From positions 1 through 47,405 of the forward strand of contig JAOZLL010000007.1 of assembly GCA_029934835.1 (NCBI GenBank): 47,405 nt of DNA, written 5' to 3'. This document shows positions 8,042 through 15,955 of this stretch, in pieces. Below the pieces are notes generated by a model that was not told the origin of the DNA, made no database searches, and worked only from the letters and a program-made list of their open reading frames with translations. The translations under genes and the position numbers were made by a program. This stretch comes from Flavobacteriaceae bacterium. Lineage in GTDB: Bacteria > Bacteroidota > Bacteroidia > Flavobacteriales > Flavobacteriaceae. Numbering within the stretch: position 1 is the first letter of the stretch; the number at the start of each line of letters is the position of its first letter.

Positions 8042-9343
8042 ATGAGAAACTATTTCCTCATATTGATACTACTATTACAATGGAATGTTTTTTCACAAAA
8101 CAAAGCCACAGAAACTTTTGGTTTACTCACCGAAATCACCCCTTTTACTTCGGATGAAAATCAAGTATTCCTCAATACCTTACTTAGAAATCTTAAGCCT
8201 GGCGACACCCTAAAATTAAAACCTGGGTTTTATACTGGACCTGCTACAATTACAATTCCAAATGTAGTAATTGATGGAGGTGGAAAAGCAACTATTTCTG
8301 GTATGGCTAACGAATCGGCTATTTACGTGAAAGCAGCTAATGTAACCATCAAAAACCTACACATTACCAATTCTGGAGATTCTCCCGACCGACTAGATGC
8401 TGGTGTAAAAGTCTTAGAAGCAAACAATACACTAGTTCAAAATTGTCTTATTGAAGAATGTCTTTTTGGAGTGGACATCTTTAAATCAGATGGTGTTGTT
8501 GTTGAACACTGCGACATTACCTCTATTTCAACCAAACCTTTGGCCTTGAAAGGTGATGCCATCAGACTTTGGTATTCTACCAATAATAAGATCCAATTTA
8601 ACTACTGGCACGGCGTACGTGATATGGTAGTGTGGTATTCCTCAGGGAACCATTTTGAGGGAAATAAAGGTGTCGGCAATCGATATAGTATTCACTTTAT
8701 GTATGCCCACAATAACCGAATACATAAAAATGAATTTTATAATAACTCCGTAGGTGTATTTTTAATGTATAGTGAACAGACTATTCTTTCAGAAAATTTG
8801 ATTCAAGGATCCGTAGGGTCAACAGGTATGTGCTTGGGACTCAAAGAAACATCATCTAACCAAATATTAAACAATCGATTTCTGTATTCTGCTTATGGTA
8901 TCCACTTTGATGTATCGCCATTTGTAACAGAAAAAATAAATACAGTAGTAGGTAACGAAATTGCTTTTTGTAACGTAGGCATGCTCTTTCATTCTGACCT
9001 TGAAGGAAACTTAATTAAAAAAAACTACTTACATGATAATTTAACGCAAGTTTATGCACGTGGTAAAACTGCAAATGGCAACAAATTTGAAGGGAATTAT
9101 TGGAGCGATTATCAAGGTTATGATAAAGATGAAGATAATGTTGGTGATGTACCTTATAGCTTATATAGCTACAGCGAACACCTATGGGCTTTTAATAGAG
9201 ATGTAAAGTTCTTTTATGGAGCACCAATCTTAGAGGTCCTAGATTTCTTAGAAAGACTAGCCCCTTTTTCAAAACCAAAATTCGTATTAAGAGACAAAAA
9301 ACCAATTTACAAGTGGGAACAAAATAAAGAACGAGAATATTAA
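8042..9343 (+). CDS. nosD: NosD, periplasmic copper-site maturation protein
   Basis: A 433-residue exported protein. The Sec signal peptide ends near residue 19 (VFSQ). The body is a right-handed parallel beta-helix of the CASH type, with repeated turns such as VTIKNLHITNSGD, NTLVQNCLIEEC and NRIHKNEFYNNSVG. NosD works with the NosFY ABC transporter in building the CuZ cluster of N2O reductase. The length is normal for NosD, and the C-terminal part (EGNYWSDYQGYDKDEDNVGD) is typical of the family. It stands 138 bp after nosB and 102 bp before nosG; its upstream gap holds the long inverted repeat. Confidence 0.93.
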   Translation: MRNYFLILILLLQWNVFSQNKATETFGLLTEITPFTSDENQVFLNTLLRNLKPGDTLKLKPGFYTGPATITIPNVVIDGGGKATISGMANESAIYVKAANVTIKNLHITNSGDSPDRLDAGVKVLEANNTLVQNCLIEECLFGVDIFKSDGVVVEHCDITSISTKPLALKGDAIRLWYSTNNKIQFNYWHGVRDMVVWYSSGNHFEGNKGVGNRYSIHFMYAHNNRIHKNEFYNNSVGVFLMYSEQTILSENLIQGSVGSTGMCLGLKETSSNQILNNRFLYSAYGIHFDVSPFVTEKINTVVGNEIAFCNVGMLFHSDLEGNLIKKNYLHDNLTQVYARGKTANGNKFEGNYWSDYQGYDKDEDNVGDVPYSLYSYSEHLWAFNRDVKFFYGAPILEVLDFLERLAPFSKPKFVLRDKKPIYKWEQNKEREY

Positions 9344-9445
9344 AAAAATTAAGAATTTAGAATTAATGAATGTTAAGTTTTAAATATTGAATAGTTAACA
9401 ATAAACTTTTCAGCTCTAATAACTTTAAACTTTAAACTAAGAAAA

Positions 9446-10279
9446 ATGGGACAATCAAAATCAGACATTAACAGAAGGCAATTTCTAAGAAATGGAGCTG
9501 TAGCTGTAGTTGCTTTAAGTGCAGTTGGTGTAGGTGCTAACTATTTAAAAAAACTAAATGTTGAAAATGCGGAAACATTATTAAGACCACCAGGTGCTAT
9601 AAATGAAGAAGAGTTTATTTATGCCTGTATAAAATGTGGTCTTTGTGTACAAATTTGTCCAATCGAAGCAATAAAATTAGCAGGTATTTCAGATGGTTTA
9701 TCTTATGGCACACCCTATATAGATCCACGTGCACAAGCCTGCGATTTTTCTTGTGATGCCATGCAGTGTATAGAAACTTGCCCAACTTCTGCATTGAATT
9801 TTATTCCTTTTAAAACGGCAGGAGAAGAAGCTTATGTAGCTTATAATAAAGCTAATCCTACACCTGGTCCCGATTATAATCCTATTGCTATACAGTCTAA
9901 AGCAATGAAAGCCAATACCAAAATGGGAAAAGCAATTATTAATAGTAGTACTTGTTTGGCCGTTCAAGGAAAAGGATTTAAAGGAGCTCCTAGGGAAGAA
10001 GGTTTTGAAGGCATCTATCGTTCTCCAAACCCTAAACTTAAAGAACGTAAGGCAAGTCCTGTAAATGATCATTTATTCAATAGTGAAATTTGTAATTTAT
10101 GTGTAACCGAATGTCCGATTGGAGATACTGCAATTATAATGGATGAAAGCATTGGAAATGATGGAGTAAAATATTGGAAACCAAAAATTTTAGATGGATG
10201 TACTGGATGTGGAGTTTGTGTAATGGTTTGCCCATCTACACCTGACACCATAATTATTGAAAAATTAGAAACCGCCTAA
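9446..10279 (+). CDS. nosG: NosG, NapG-like periplasmic ferredoxin
   Basis: A 277-residue iron-sulfur protein exported by the Tat system: the twin-arginine motif NRRQFLRNG is near residue 10, followed by a hydrophobic stretch. Four cysteine clusters for [4Fe-4S] centres are visible: CIKCGLCVQICP, CDFSCDAMQCIETCP, CNLCVTECP and CTGCGVCVMVCP. It resembles NapG and, with NosH, is thought to form a quinol-linked electron route in nos clusters that lack NosR. The gap to nosH is 11 bp, so the two are certainly co-transcribed. The upstream spacer carries an AACTTTAAACTTTAAAC repeat. Confidence 0.92.
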   Translation: MGQSKSDINRRQFLRNGAVAVVALSAVGVGANYLKKLNVENAETLLRPPGAINEEEFIYACIKCGLCVQICPIEAIKLAGISDGLSYGTPYIDPRAQACDFSCDAMQCIETCPTSALNFIPFKTAGEEAYVAYNKANPTPGPDYNPIAIQSKAMKANTKMGKAIINSSTCLAVQGKGFKGAPREEGFEGIYRSPNPKLKERKASPVNDHLFNSEICNLCVTECPIGDTAIIMDESIGNDGVKYWKPKILDGCTGCGVCVMVCPSTPDTIIIEKLETA

Positions 10280-10290
10280 ATTCTTGACTA

Positions 10291-11223
10291 ATGATAAATA
10301 TAAAAAAATTAGAACCCTTACCAGCTAAACGTCGAGAAGAAATGCCTAATTCAAAATTAGGAATTACCTTTAAAGAATGGAAAGCTAACAAGCCAAACAA
10401 AAATAAATGGCGTAACAAACGTTGGGCTGTACTACTTTTCTTTAATTTCTTATTTTGGGCATCTTTTGCCTTTGACATAGGTGTTTTAGAAGGTTCACTC
10501 AGTGGTTCACGTTTCTTTGGTATCTATTTGATGGATCCCTTTAACGCCTTACAAGAAATGTTTATTGCTAGCAGAACTGGATATTTTGCCATGTTAACAA
10601 CCAACTTCTTTATCGGATTTTTTATAATACTAATGTTTTACTTCCTTATGGGTGGTCGTACTTTTTGTTCATGGCTTTGCCCCTACCATTTCTTAGCTGA
10701 AAATGCAGAAAAACTACACAACTATTTAGTTAAAAAGAAAAAAATAAAAGAACATTCCTATAATATTGCTATAAAATATATCTTTTGGATAGGTTTCCTT
10801 CTTTTAGCATTTTTTACTAAAACACTAGTTTTTGAAACCATAAATCCTGTTGGTATTATATCAAGAGCTATAATTTATGGCCCTGGATTATTACTTTTAT
10901 GGGTTGTTGCTTTGCTGTTATTTGAAATCGTATACTCTAAACGATTTTGGTGTCGCTATGTATGCCCAATCGGAGTAACATATAGCGTATTAAAAAAAGT
11001 ATCACCCGTAGGTGTTGAGTTTGATTTAAGTAAATGTGGACATTGTAGAGATTGCCAAGATGTATGTTTGGTACCTCACGAATTGTGGTTTGTAAAACGT
11101 GGCGAAGCAACAAAAGAGTTTCATACAACAGGCGCAGATTGTACCAATTGTGGACTTTGCGTAGATGTATGTTATGGTGATGCCTTAACACTTAAAATAA
11201 AAGGATTTGATAAGATCCTTTAG
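10291..11223 (+). CDS. nosH: NosH, NapH-like membrane iron-sulfur protein
   Basis: A 310-residue membrane protein with about four transmembrane helices. The two cytoplasm-facing motifs typical of NapH/NosR are CSWLCPYHF and CRYVCPIGV. The C-terminal ferredoxin-like part has CGHCRDCQDVC and CTNCGLCVDVC. It should oxidise menaquinol and hand electrons to NosG across the membrane. In the Wolinella-type cluster two small cytochrome genes (nosC1, nosC2) separate nosG from nosH. Here the two genes are 11 bp apart and both cytochromes are absent. Confidence 0.92.
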   Translation: MINIKKLEPLPAKRREEMPNSKLGITFKEWKANKPNKNKWRNKRWAVLLFFNFLFWASFAFDIGVLEGSLSGSRFFGIYLMDPFNALQEMFIASRTGYFAMLTTNFFIGFFIILMFYFLMGGRTFCSWLCPYHFLAENAEKLHNYLVKKKKIKEHSYNIAIKYIFWIGFLLLAFFTKTLVFETINPVGIISRAIIYGPGLLLLWVVALLLFEIVYSKRFWCRYVCPIGVTYSVLKKVSPVGVEFDLSKCGHCRDCQDVCLVPHELWFVKRGEATKEFHTTGADCTNCGLCVDVCYGDALTLKIKGFDKIL

Positions 11224-11365
11224 GGACAGATGACGGATAACAGGTGAATGTTATAATAATTAACTAATAGAATATATTGAACAAAGAGTAAAGAAAACCT
11301 TAGTACTTTCTTACTTAGCACCTTTGCAACTTTGCGAGAAACAATCAACTAAAAACTAACTAATA

Positions 11366-12019
11366 ATGGAAAATTCTGAGACATTAATCTCGGTTCAAAA
11401 ATTAACTAAATCTTTTAAAAAGACTTCAGTTATTGAAAATCTTAGTCATGATTTTAAAGCAGGTGAACGTATTGCCTTGGTAGGTCAAAATGGCGCTGGG
11501 AAAACTACTTTAATCCGTAGCATCTTAGGCTTATATAAATATGAGGGAAGTATAGATGTACTTGGTATGAATCCAAGAACTGAACGTGAAAAAATACTAC
11601 ATCATATCGGCTTTGTGCCACAAATACCACCTCCAATTAAAATGACCGTTGCAGAAATGCTTGAATTTTTTGGTACTCTAACCAATACTGACAAACAACA
11701 GTTTATTGATATCAGTGAAAAACTAGGTTTAGATGTTCAAGCAAATCTAGATAAACCTTTTATGAAACTTTCGGGTGGAATGAAACAAAAATTACTAGTT
11801 TCATTTGCCTTAGGTAGAAATCCTAAAATCTTATTGATGGATGAGCCAGCAGCCAATCTTGATCCTACTGCAAGAAAAATCTTATTTGAATATTTACATA
11901 ATTTTGATAAAGATGCCCTGATGATAATCAGTAGTCACCGAATCGATGAGGTTGAGGGCTTGGTAAATCGCTTAATTGAAATGGATTTAGGAAAAATAGT
12001 AGTAAACAAAGAAGTATAA
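11366..12019 (+). CDS. nosF: NosF, ABC transporter ATPase
   Basis: A 217-residue cytoplasmic ATPase with Walker A GQNGAGKTT (about residue 40), signature LSGGMKQ, Walker B ILLMDEP and the H-loop histidine in SSHR. With NosY it forms the ABC transporter that, together with NosD, serves CuZ assembly. It is somewhat shorter than many NosF proteins but contains every functional motif. A 142-bp spacer separates it from nosH and includes one copy of the dispersed CGCAAAG-type repeat (about 11309-11342). Confidence 0.93.
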   Translation: MENSETLISVQKLTKSFKKTSVIENLSHDFKAGERIALVGQNGAGKTTLIRSILGLYKYEGSIDVLGMNPRTEREKILHHIGFVPQIPPPIKMTVAEMLEFFGTLTNTDKQQFIDISEKLGLDVQANLDKPFMKLSGGMKQKLLVSFALGRNPKILLMDEPAANLDPTARKILFEYLHNFDKDALMIISSHRIDEVEGLVNRLIEMDLGKIVVNKEV

Positions 12020-12090
12020 TTAAGTAGAAAGGTTAAAATCTTTATGGACTTTCAACTTTAAGAACTTTATAAACTATAAAACTAAATACA

Positions 12091-12669
12091 ATGAAAAAAC
12101 TAATATTACTACTCGGATTTTTAATCCTCTTAAGTTCTTGTAAACAAGAGGTAACTTATGAAGCTCGTGATATAAACTTTGATCGAGATGTATGTTATGT
12201 TTGCCTTATGGGGTTAACAGATCAACGATATAACGCACAAGCCATTAATGAATATGGCGAAGTACATTGGTATGATGACATAGGATGTTTAGCTGAAGAA
12301 ATGAGAGATACGGCAATATGGAATACATGGAAAGGGAACAAAGTGAAATTTTGGATTGGTGATGTCAGCAAAGGAAATGACCCATCAAACTGGATTGATG
12401 CAGAAACTGCCTATTATGATTATGGAAAACATACGCCCATGGGATATGGATATTCGGCTTATGCTACAAAACCAGATGTAGATTCGGTATTCACTTTCGA
12501 AGAAGTTTTAAAACGCATCAATGAAGGAAAAACAATGCGTGAAAACTTTATTCAAGAAAAAATGTTGATGATGAAAGACAATCCTAAGAAAATGAAAAAA
12601 TTAAAGGAAAAACTAAAAAAAGAACAAAAAAAAAGTGATTCAACCTCTCATGTAGGGCATAATCACTAA
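12091..12669 (+). CDS. nosL: NosL copper-binding lipoprotein
   Basis: A 192-residue lipoprotein (lipobox LLSSC, C17). NosL delivers Cu(I) to apo-NosZ. The metal motif is C35-x2-C38-x-M40 (CYVCLM), followed by the conserved WYDDIGC segment. The C-terminal third is unusual: a very Lys-rich helix (about 155-182) ending in SHVGHNH, a possible extra metal-binding tail. Gene order here is F-L-Y, while many clusters have F-Y-L. It lies 71 bp after nosF and 32 bp before nosY. Confidence 0.9.
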   Translation: MKKLILLLGFLILLSSCKQEVTYEARDINFDRDVCYVCLMGLTDQRYNAQAINEYGEVHWYDDIGCLAEEMRDTAIWNTWKGNKVKFWIGDVSKGNDPSNWIDAETAYYDYGKHTPMGYGYSAYATKPDVDSVFTFEEVLKRINEGKTMRENFIQEKMLMMKDNPKKMKKLKEKLKKEQKKSDSTSHVGHNH

Positions 12670-12701
12670 TTATTTAAAATCAATCTAAAAACAATAATTC
12701 A

Positions 12702-13538
12702 ATGAAGAGTTTTGATAGTTTAAAACAAATCGTTCATTCAGATATTCGACAAAACTTGCGGTCAGCTTGGTTTTGGGCATATAGTATCTTATTTGGTGGT
12801 TTTGTAGCCATAATGTTTACCTCAGGAATTACTGAATCACAAATTATCGGATTTGTAGGTTTAAGTCGCCTAATGGTAACTTTTATGCAAATTAGTATGG
12901 CAATATTACCAATCTATGTCCTTATTTCAACTGTCCGGTCGGTAGTTGGTGATCGTGAAAATTCTGTAATGGAATATATCTTATCCTTACCCATATCATT
13001 CTCCAGTTATTTTTGGGGAAAACTTATAGGGAGATTTTTCATCATATACACACCCGTTTTTATTGCTTTATTAGGTTCCGTTATTTGGGCTCTACTAACC
13101 AAAATTGATGTTCCTTGGGATTTATTTTTCCTATACAGTGCCTTATTGGCATCTTTAGTATTTTTCTTTTTAGGATTGAGTATGTATATTTCAGCGAGAG
13201 CTACATCACAAGATATTGCGGTAAGTACCGCTTTCATTATCTGGTTATTTCTAGTAGCTTTTATAGATTTAATACTCATCGGAATTATGTTGCGCATGCG
13301 TGGAAATCCAAGCTTAATTATTGGCTTAGGGATGCTAAATCCATTGCAGGTTTTTAGAACAGGAAGTTTAATTCTGTTTGACCCACAATTAACGGTAATG
13401 GGTACTGCTTCATATTATATATTAGACACTGTAAATAGAAGTGTTTTCATTGCCTTTTCAATTCTTTACCCTATTGGTTTAGGTTTTTTGTTTGCCTATT
13501 TTGGAAATAGATATTTTAATAGAAATGATGTGGTTTAG
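12702..13538 (+). CDS. nosY: NosY, ABC transporter permease
   Basis: A 278-residue inner-membrane protein with six predicted hydrophobic segments, of the ABC-2 permease type (STVRSVVGDREN and YILSLPISFSSYFWGK are typical). It partners with the NosF ATPase. Length and position match NosY. It is the last recognisable nos gene: the next gene follows after a 131-bp spacer that contains TTAAAGTTATAAAGTTG-type repeat sequence and no clear terminator. Confidence 0.92.
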   Translation: MKSFDSLKQIVHSDIRQNLRSAWFWAYSILFGGFVAIMFTSGITESQIIGFVGLSRLMVTFMQISMAILPIYVLISTVRSVVGDRENSVMEYILSLPISFSSYFWGKLIGRFFIIYTPVFIALLGSVIWALLTKIDVPWDLFFLYSALLASLVFFFLGLSMYISARATSQDIAVSTAFIIWLFLVAFIDLILIGIMLRMRGNPSLIIGLGMLNPLQVFRTGSLILFDPQLTVMGTASYYILDTVNRSVFIAFSILYPIGLGFLFAYFGNRYFNRNDVV

Positions 13539-13669
13539 AGTTAAAAGTTTTTAAAGTTATAAAGTTGAAAGTATATAGTTTATGAAACAAACAAGTACGG
13601 TTTTGCCACTAAAGGGAATGATTAATAGAGGACATCGTGTGTCATCTATAAAAATAAGATTTTAGATAC

Positions 13670-14590
13670 ATGAAACATTTAATTTCTTTAATTGGATTAT
13701 TGGTGATAAGTAGTTTATACTATTCATGTGGATTCACCACTGCTGCTCCTGTTAGTAAGTTGTTTCCAAACGATCCTGATACTACAAACCTTCCTGAATT
13801 GGCCGTGTTTTTAGAAGCTGATCAGTTGGAAAAAATTATTAATGAGGAAACCACACTTTCTAATGGAAAAAAAAGATACAAAGGCATTATTTCCATTCCT
13901 CAAGATGGTGATGATTTTAGAAATGATTCTTTAGATGAGGTGTATTGGCCAAGAGTGAGTGTTATCGAAGGTGATTTTAGGGGTGCTTCTATACGTTCAG
14001 GTAGATGTCAGGATGGTAACTATCGAAAATCTGATTTTAGAGTAGCTGATGTTCGTTGGTCTATATTTAATAATGCAATTTTGGATAGCATCAATTTTAG
14101 TCAAAGTAGGTTGTTTCATGTCAAAGTTAACTATGCTAAATTATCAAACTCAAACTTTAAAGGAGCTAATATGTTTGGAATGGAAGGTCATTTTACTAAG
14201 ATGCGAAATTGTGATTTCTCTGGTGCTTTGATGAAAGATTCTGAATTTTTAGAAAGTGATTTAACTGGTTCAATCGCTGTAAAAGCAAAACTTTTCAGAG
14301 CGGTTTTGTTAAATTCCAAATTAGACTCTTGTGATTTTTCCTATGCTGATTTTACGGGTGCTGGACTAGAAGAATCCTCGTTTGTTAACTCAAGACTTTG
14401 GCATGCTAATTTTCAAGGAGGGCATTTGCAAGGCACAAACTTTCAAGGAGCTGATTTAAAAGGCTGTAACTTCTTTGGTACTGAATTTGAAGGAACTAAT
14501 TTCAATGGAGCAATAAACATTCCAGATGAAATTAAATCTTTTATCAATGAAGAAGGTTTAGCTACAGGTATTTGGCAAGACCCAAAATAA
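13670..14590 (+). CDS. Pentapeptide-repeat lipoprotein
   Basis: A 306-residue lipoprotein (lipobox YYSC, C20). After a non-repetitive region (about 21-90), residues from about 94 to 280 are pentapeptide repeats of the A(D/N)FxG type (EGDFRGASI, NFKGANMFG, SDLTGSIAV, GTNFQGADLKGCNF), predicted to form a right-handed quadrilateral beta-helix outside the cytoplasm. I do not know its function. Lying directly behind nosY in the same direction, it could belong to the nos operon or start a new unit. It is followed after 38 bp by the YceI-like gene. Pentapeptide proteins are otherwise known for DNA mimicry, which a lipoprotein is unlikely to do. Confidence 0.8.
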   Translation: MKHLISLIGLLVISSLYYSCGFTTAAPVSKLFPNDPDTTNLPELAVFLEADQLEKIINEETTLSNGKKRYKGIISIPQDGDDFRNDSLDEVYWPRVSVIEGDFRGASIRSGRCQDGNYRKSDFRVADVRWSIFNNAILDSINFSQSRLFHVKVNYAKLSNSNFKGANMFGMEGHFTKMRNCDFSGALMKDSEFLESDLTGSIAVKAKLFRAVLLNSKLDSCDFSYADFTGAGLEESSFVNSRLWHANFQGGHLQGTNFQGADLKGCNFFGTEFEGTNFNGAINIPDEIKSFINEEGLATGIWQDPK

Positions 14591-14628
14591 ATTTAAGACA
14601 AAAGACTAAAAGTAAGAATATAGATAAG

Positions 14629-15285
14629 ATGCAATTAATTATAAGAATCATACTAATAATAAGTGTTTTAGGACTTTTTGTTTTTGCTTCAAAACCAAAT
14701 GGTATTAAGAATTTTAACAATCAAAAAATTAGCTTTAGTACCTATGTTATAGATACAGCAAAAAGTAAAATACATTGGAATTGTCATCACTTAGGTCAAC
14801 TAAAATTTAATCGAGGTTCTATAATTATGCAAAACAACGAACCTAATGAAATCAATTTGACTATTGATATGACGAGTATAACCAATTCAGATATTGATAA
14901 CAAATTACTACAAGGGACTTTAGAAAATGTCTTAAAATCAGTTGAATTCTTTAATACCGAGAAATATCCAGAAGCATATTTTGAATCACATCTAATTACT
15001 AAAATTGATAAGAATAACTACAACTATGAAGGTGATTTTATCATTTTTGAAAACGGCATATGTCAAAATTTTAAAGGAAGCATTAAAATCGTTGAGGATA
15101 CCCTATATTTCAATACTAAAACAATCACATTAGACCGAACTGATTGGGGAATTTTTTACCTATCTGCAAACAATCCGAGTCCAAAAGACGAAGAAGACAG
15201 CTTTGCTGTTACGGATACATTACTAATAGATGCACACATTATTGCGTATAGAAAAAATAAGTTTACACACTATAGTGTCTTCTAA
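14629..15285 (+). CDS. YceI-like lipocalin-fold exported protein
   Basis: A protein of 218 residues if started at 14629, where an N-terminal hydrophobic segment (LIIRIILIISVLGLFVFA) begins directly. An in-frame ATG at 14572 would add 19 polar residues and overlap the upstream gene, so I reject it. The body matches the YceI domain: VIDTAKSKIHWN at the start, then FFNTEKYPEAYFES and a final DTLLIDAHIIAY strand. YceI proteins bind isoprenoid-type lipids such as polyprenyl quinones. A link with quinone-fed N2O reduction is possible but unproven. Confidence 0.8.
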   Translation: MQLIIRIILIISVLGLFVFASKPNGIKNFNNQKISFSTYVIDTAKSKIHWNCHHLGQLKFNRGSIIMQNNEPNEINLTIDMTSITNSDIDNKLLQGTLENVLKSVEFFNTEKYPEAYFESHLITKIDKNNYNYEGDFIIFENGICQNFKGSIKIVEDTLYFNTKTITLDRTDWGIFYLSANNPSPKDEEDSFAVTDTLLIDAHIIAYRKNKFTHYSVF

Positions 15286-15306
15286 AAATGTAATAATTCT
15301 CTTTTG

Positions 15307-15380
15307 TGACCGCGAGAGGACTCGAACCCCCAACCCTCAGAGCCGAAATCTGATATTCTATCCAGTTGAACTACGCGGCC
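15307..15380 (-). tRNA. tRNA-Arg (anticodon TCG)
   Basis: The reverse strand folds into a complete cloverleaf: acceptor GGCCGCG with CGCGGTC, D-arm GTTC/GAAT, anticodon stem TCAGA/TCTGA with loop TTTCGGC, a 5-nt variable region, and T-arm GGGGG/CCTCT around TTCGAGT. The anticodon TCG reads CGA arginine codons. The discriminator is A and the CCA end is not encoded. It lies 13 bp after the YqeY gene on the same strand and converges with the YceI-like gene. Confidence 0.95.
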
Positions 15381-15393
15381 TTATAATAATAAA

Positions 15394-15849
15394 TTAATTA
15401 TTATTCATTAAATATAATCTTACAATACTTGAAATGGTTTTACCATCAGTTTTTGCTCCTAATTCCTTACTTGCTATTCCCATCATTTTCCCCATATCTG
15501 CCATTGTCTCTGCACCTATTCTTTGAGCAATTTCTATTATAGCTGTTTCTACTTCTTCTTTACTCATTTGTTCTGGCAAAAATGTAGCTATTACTGTAGC
15601 TTGTGCTAACTCAGGATCTGCTAAATCACTTCTATTCTGTTCTAGATACAAAGCAGCACTATCTTTACGTTGTTTAACTAATTTTTGCAAGATTTTAAGC
15701 TCCTGTTCCTCAGTTATAGTAACATCTCCACCACCCGTTTCTAATAACAATAATTCTGATTTTATTGCTCTTAATGATTCTAATGCTACCTTATCTTTAC
15801 TTTTCATAGCAGCTTTAATCTGCTCCATTACTTGTTGTTTCAAACTCAT
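15394..15849 (-). CDS. YqeY/GatB C-terminal-domain protein
   Basis: A 151-residue protein made of the YqeY domain, which is related to the tRNA-binding tail of the GatB amidotransferase subunit. Typical family sequences are AMKSKDKVALESLRAIKSEL, LVKQRKDSAALY, FLPEQMSKEEVE and MGKMMGIASKELG. The molecular role is unknown; a function linked to tRNA or amidotransferase is suspected. It is the last gene of the minus-strand run and has its own promoter-like element 22 bp upstream, with tRNA-Arg just downstream. It often follows ftsZ in flavobacteria. Confidence 0.9.
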   Translation of the reverse strand: MSLKQQVMEQIKAAMKSKDKVALESLRAIKSELLLLETGGGDVTITEEQELKILQKLVKQRKDSAALYLEQNRSDLADPELAQATVIATFLPEQMSKEEVETAIIEIAQRIGAETMADMGKMMGIASKELGAKTDGKTISSIVRLYLMNNN

Positions 15850-15870
15850 TTCACTTTTATTTTAAGAGTA

Positions 15871-15878
15871 CAAAAATA
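15871..15878 (-). promoter_or_regulatory. Candidate -7 promoter element for the YqeY-domain gene
   Basis: On the minus strand the sequence is TATTTTTG, a match to the Bacteroidota TAnnTTTG element, 22 bp before the start codon. It suggests a transcript separate from ftsZ. No good -33 TTTG is visible. Confidence 0.45.
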
Positions 15879-15955
15879 GCCATTCCAATTAAAGAAACAG
15901 CTATTTCGTGACGGTAATTTAAGATTGTTAAAATTTATTATTATAGTCTATCAAG

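Noticed and set aside
14572-14628. Upstream ATG start for the YceI-like protein
   Set aside because: It would overlap the preceding gene and put 19 polar residues in front of the export signal.
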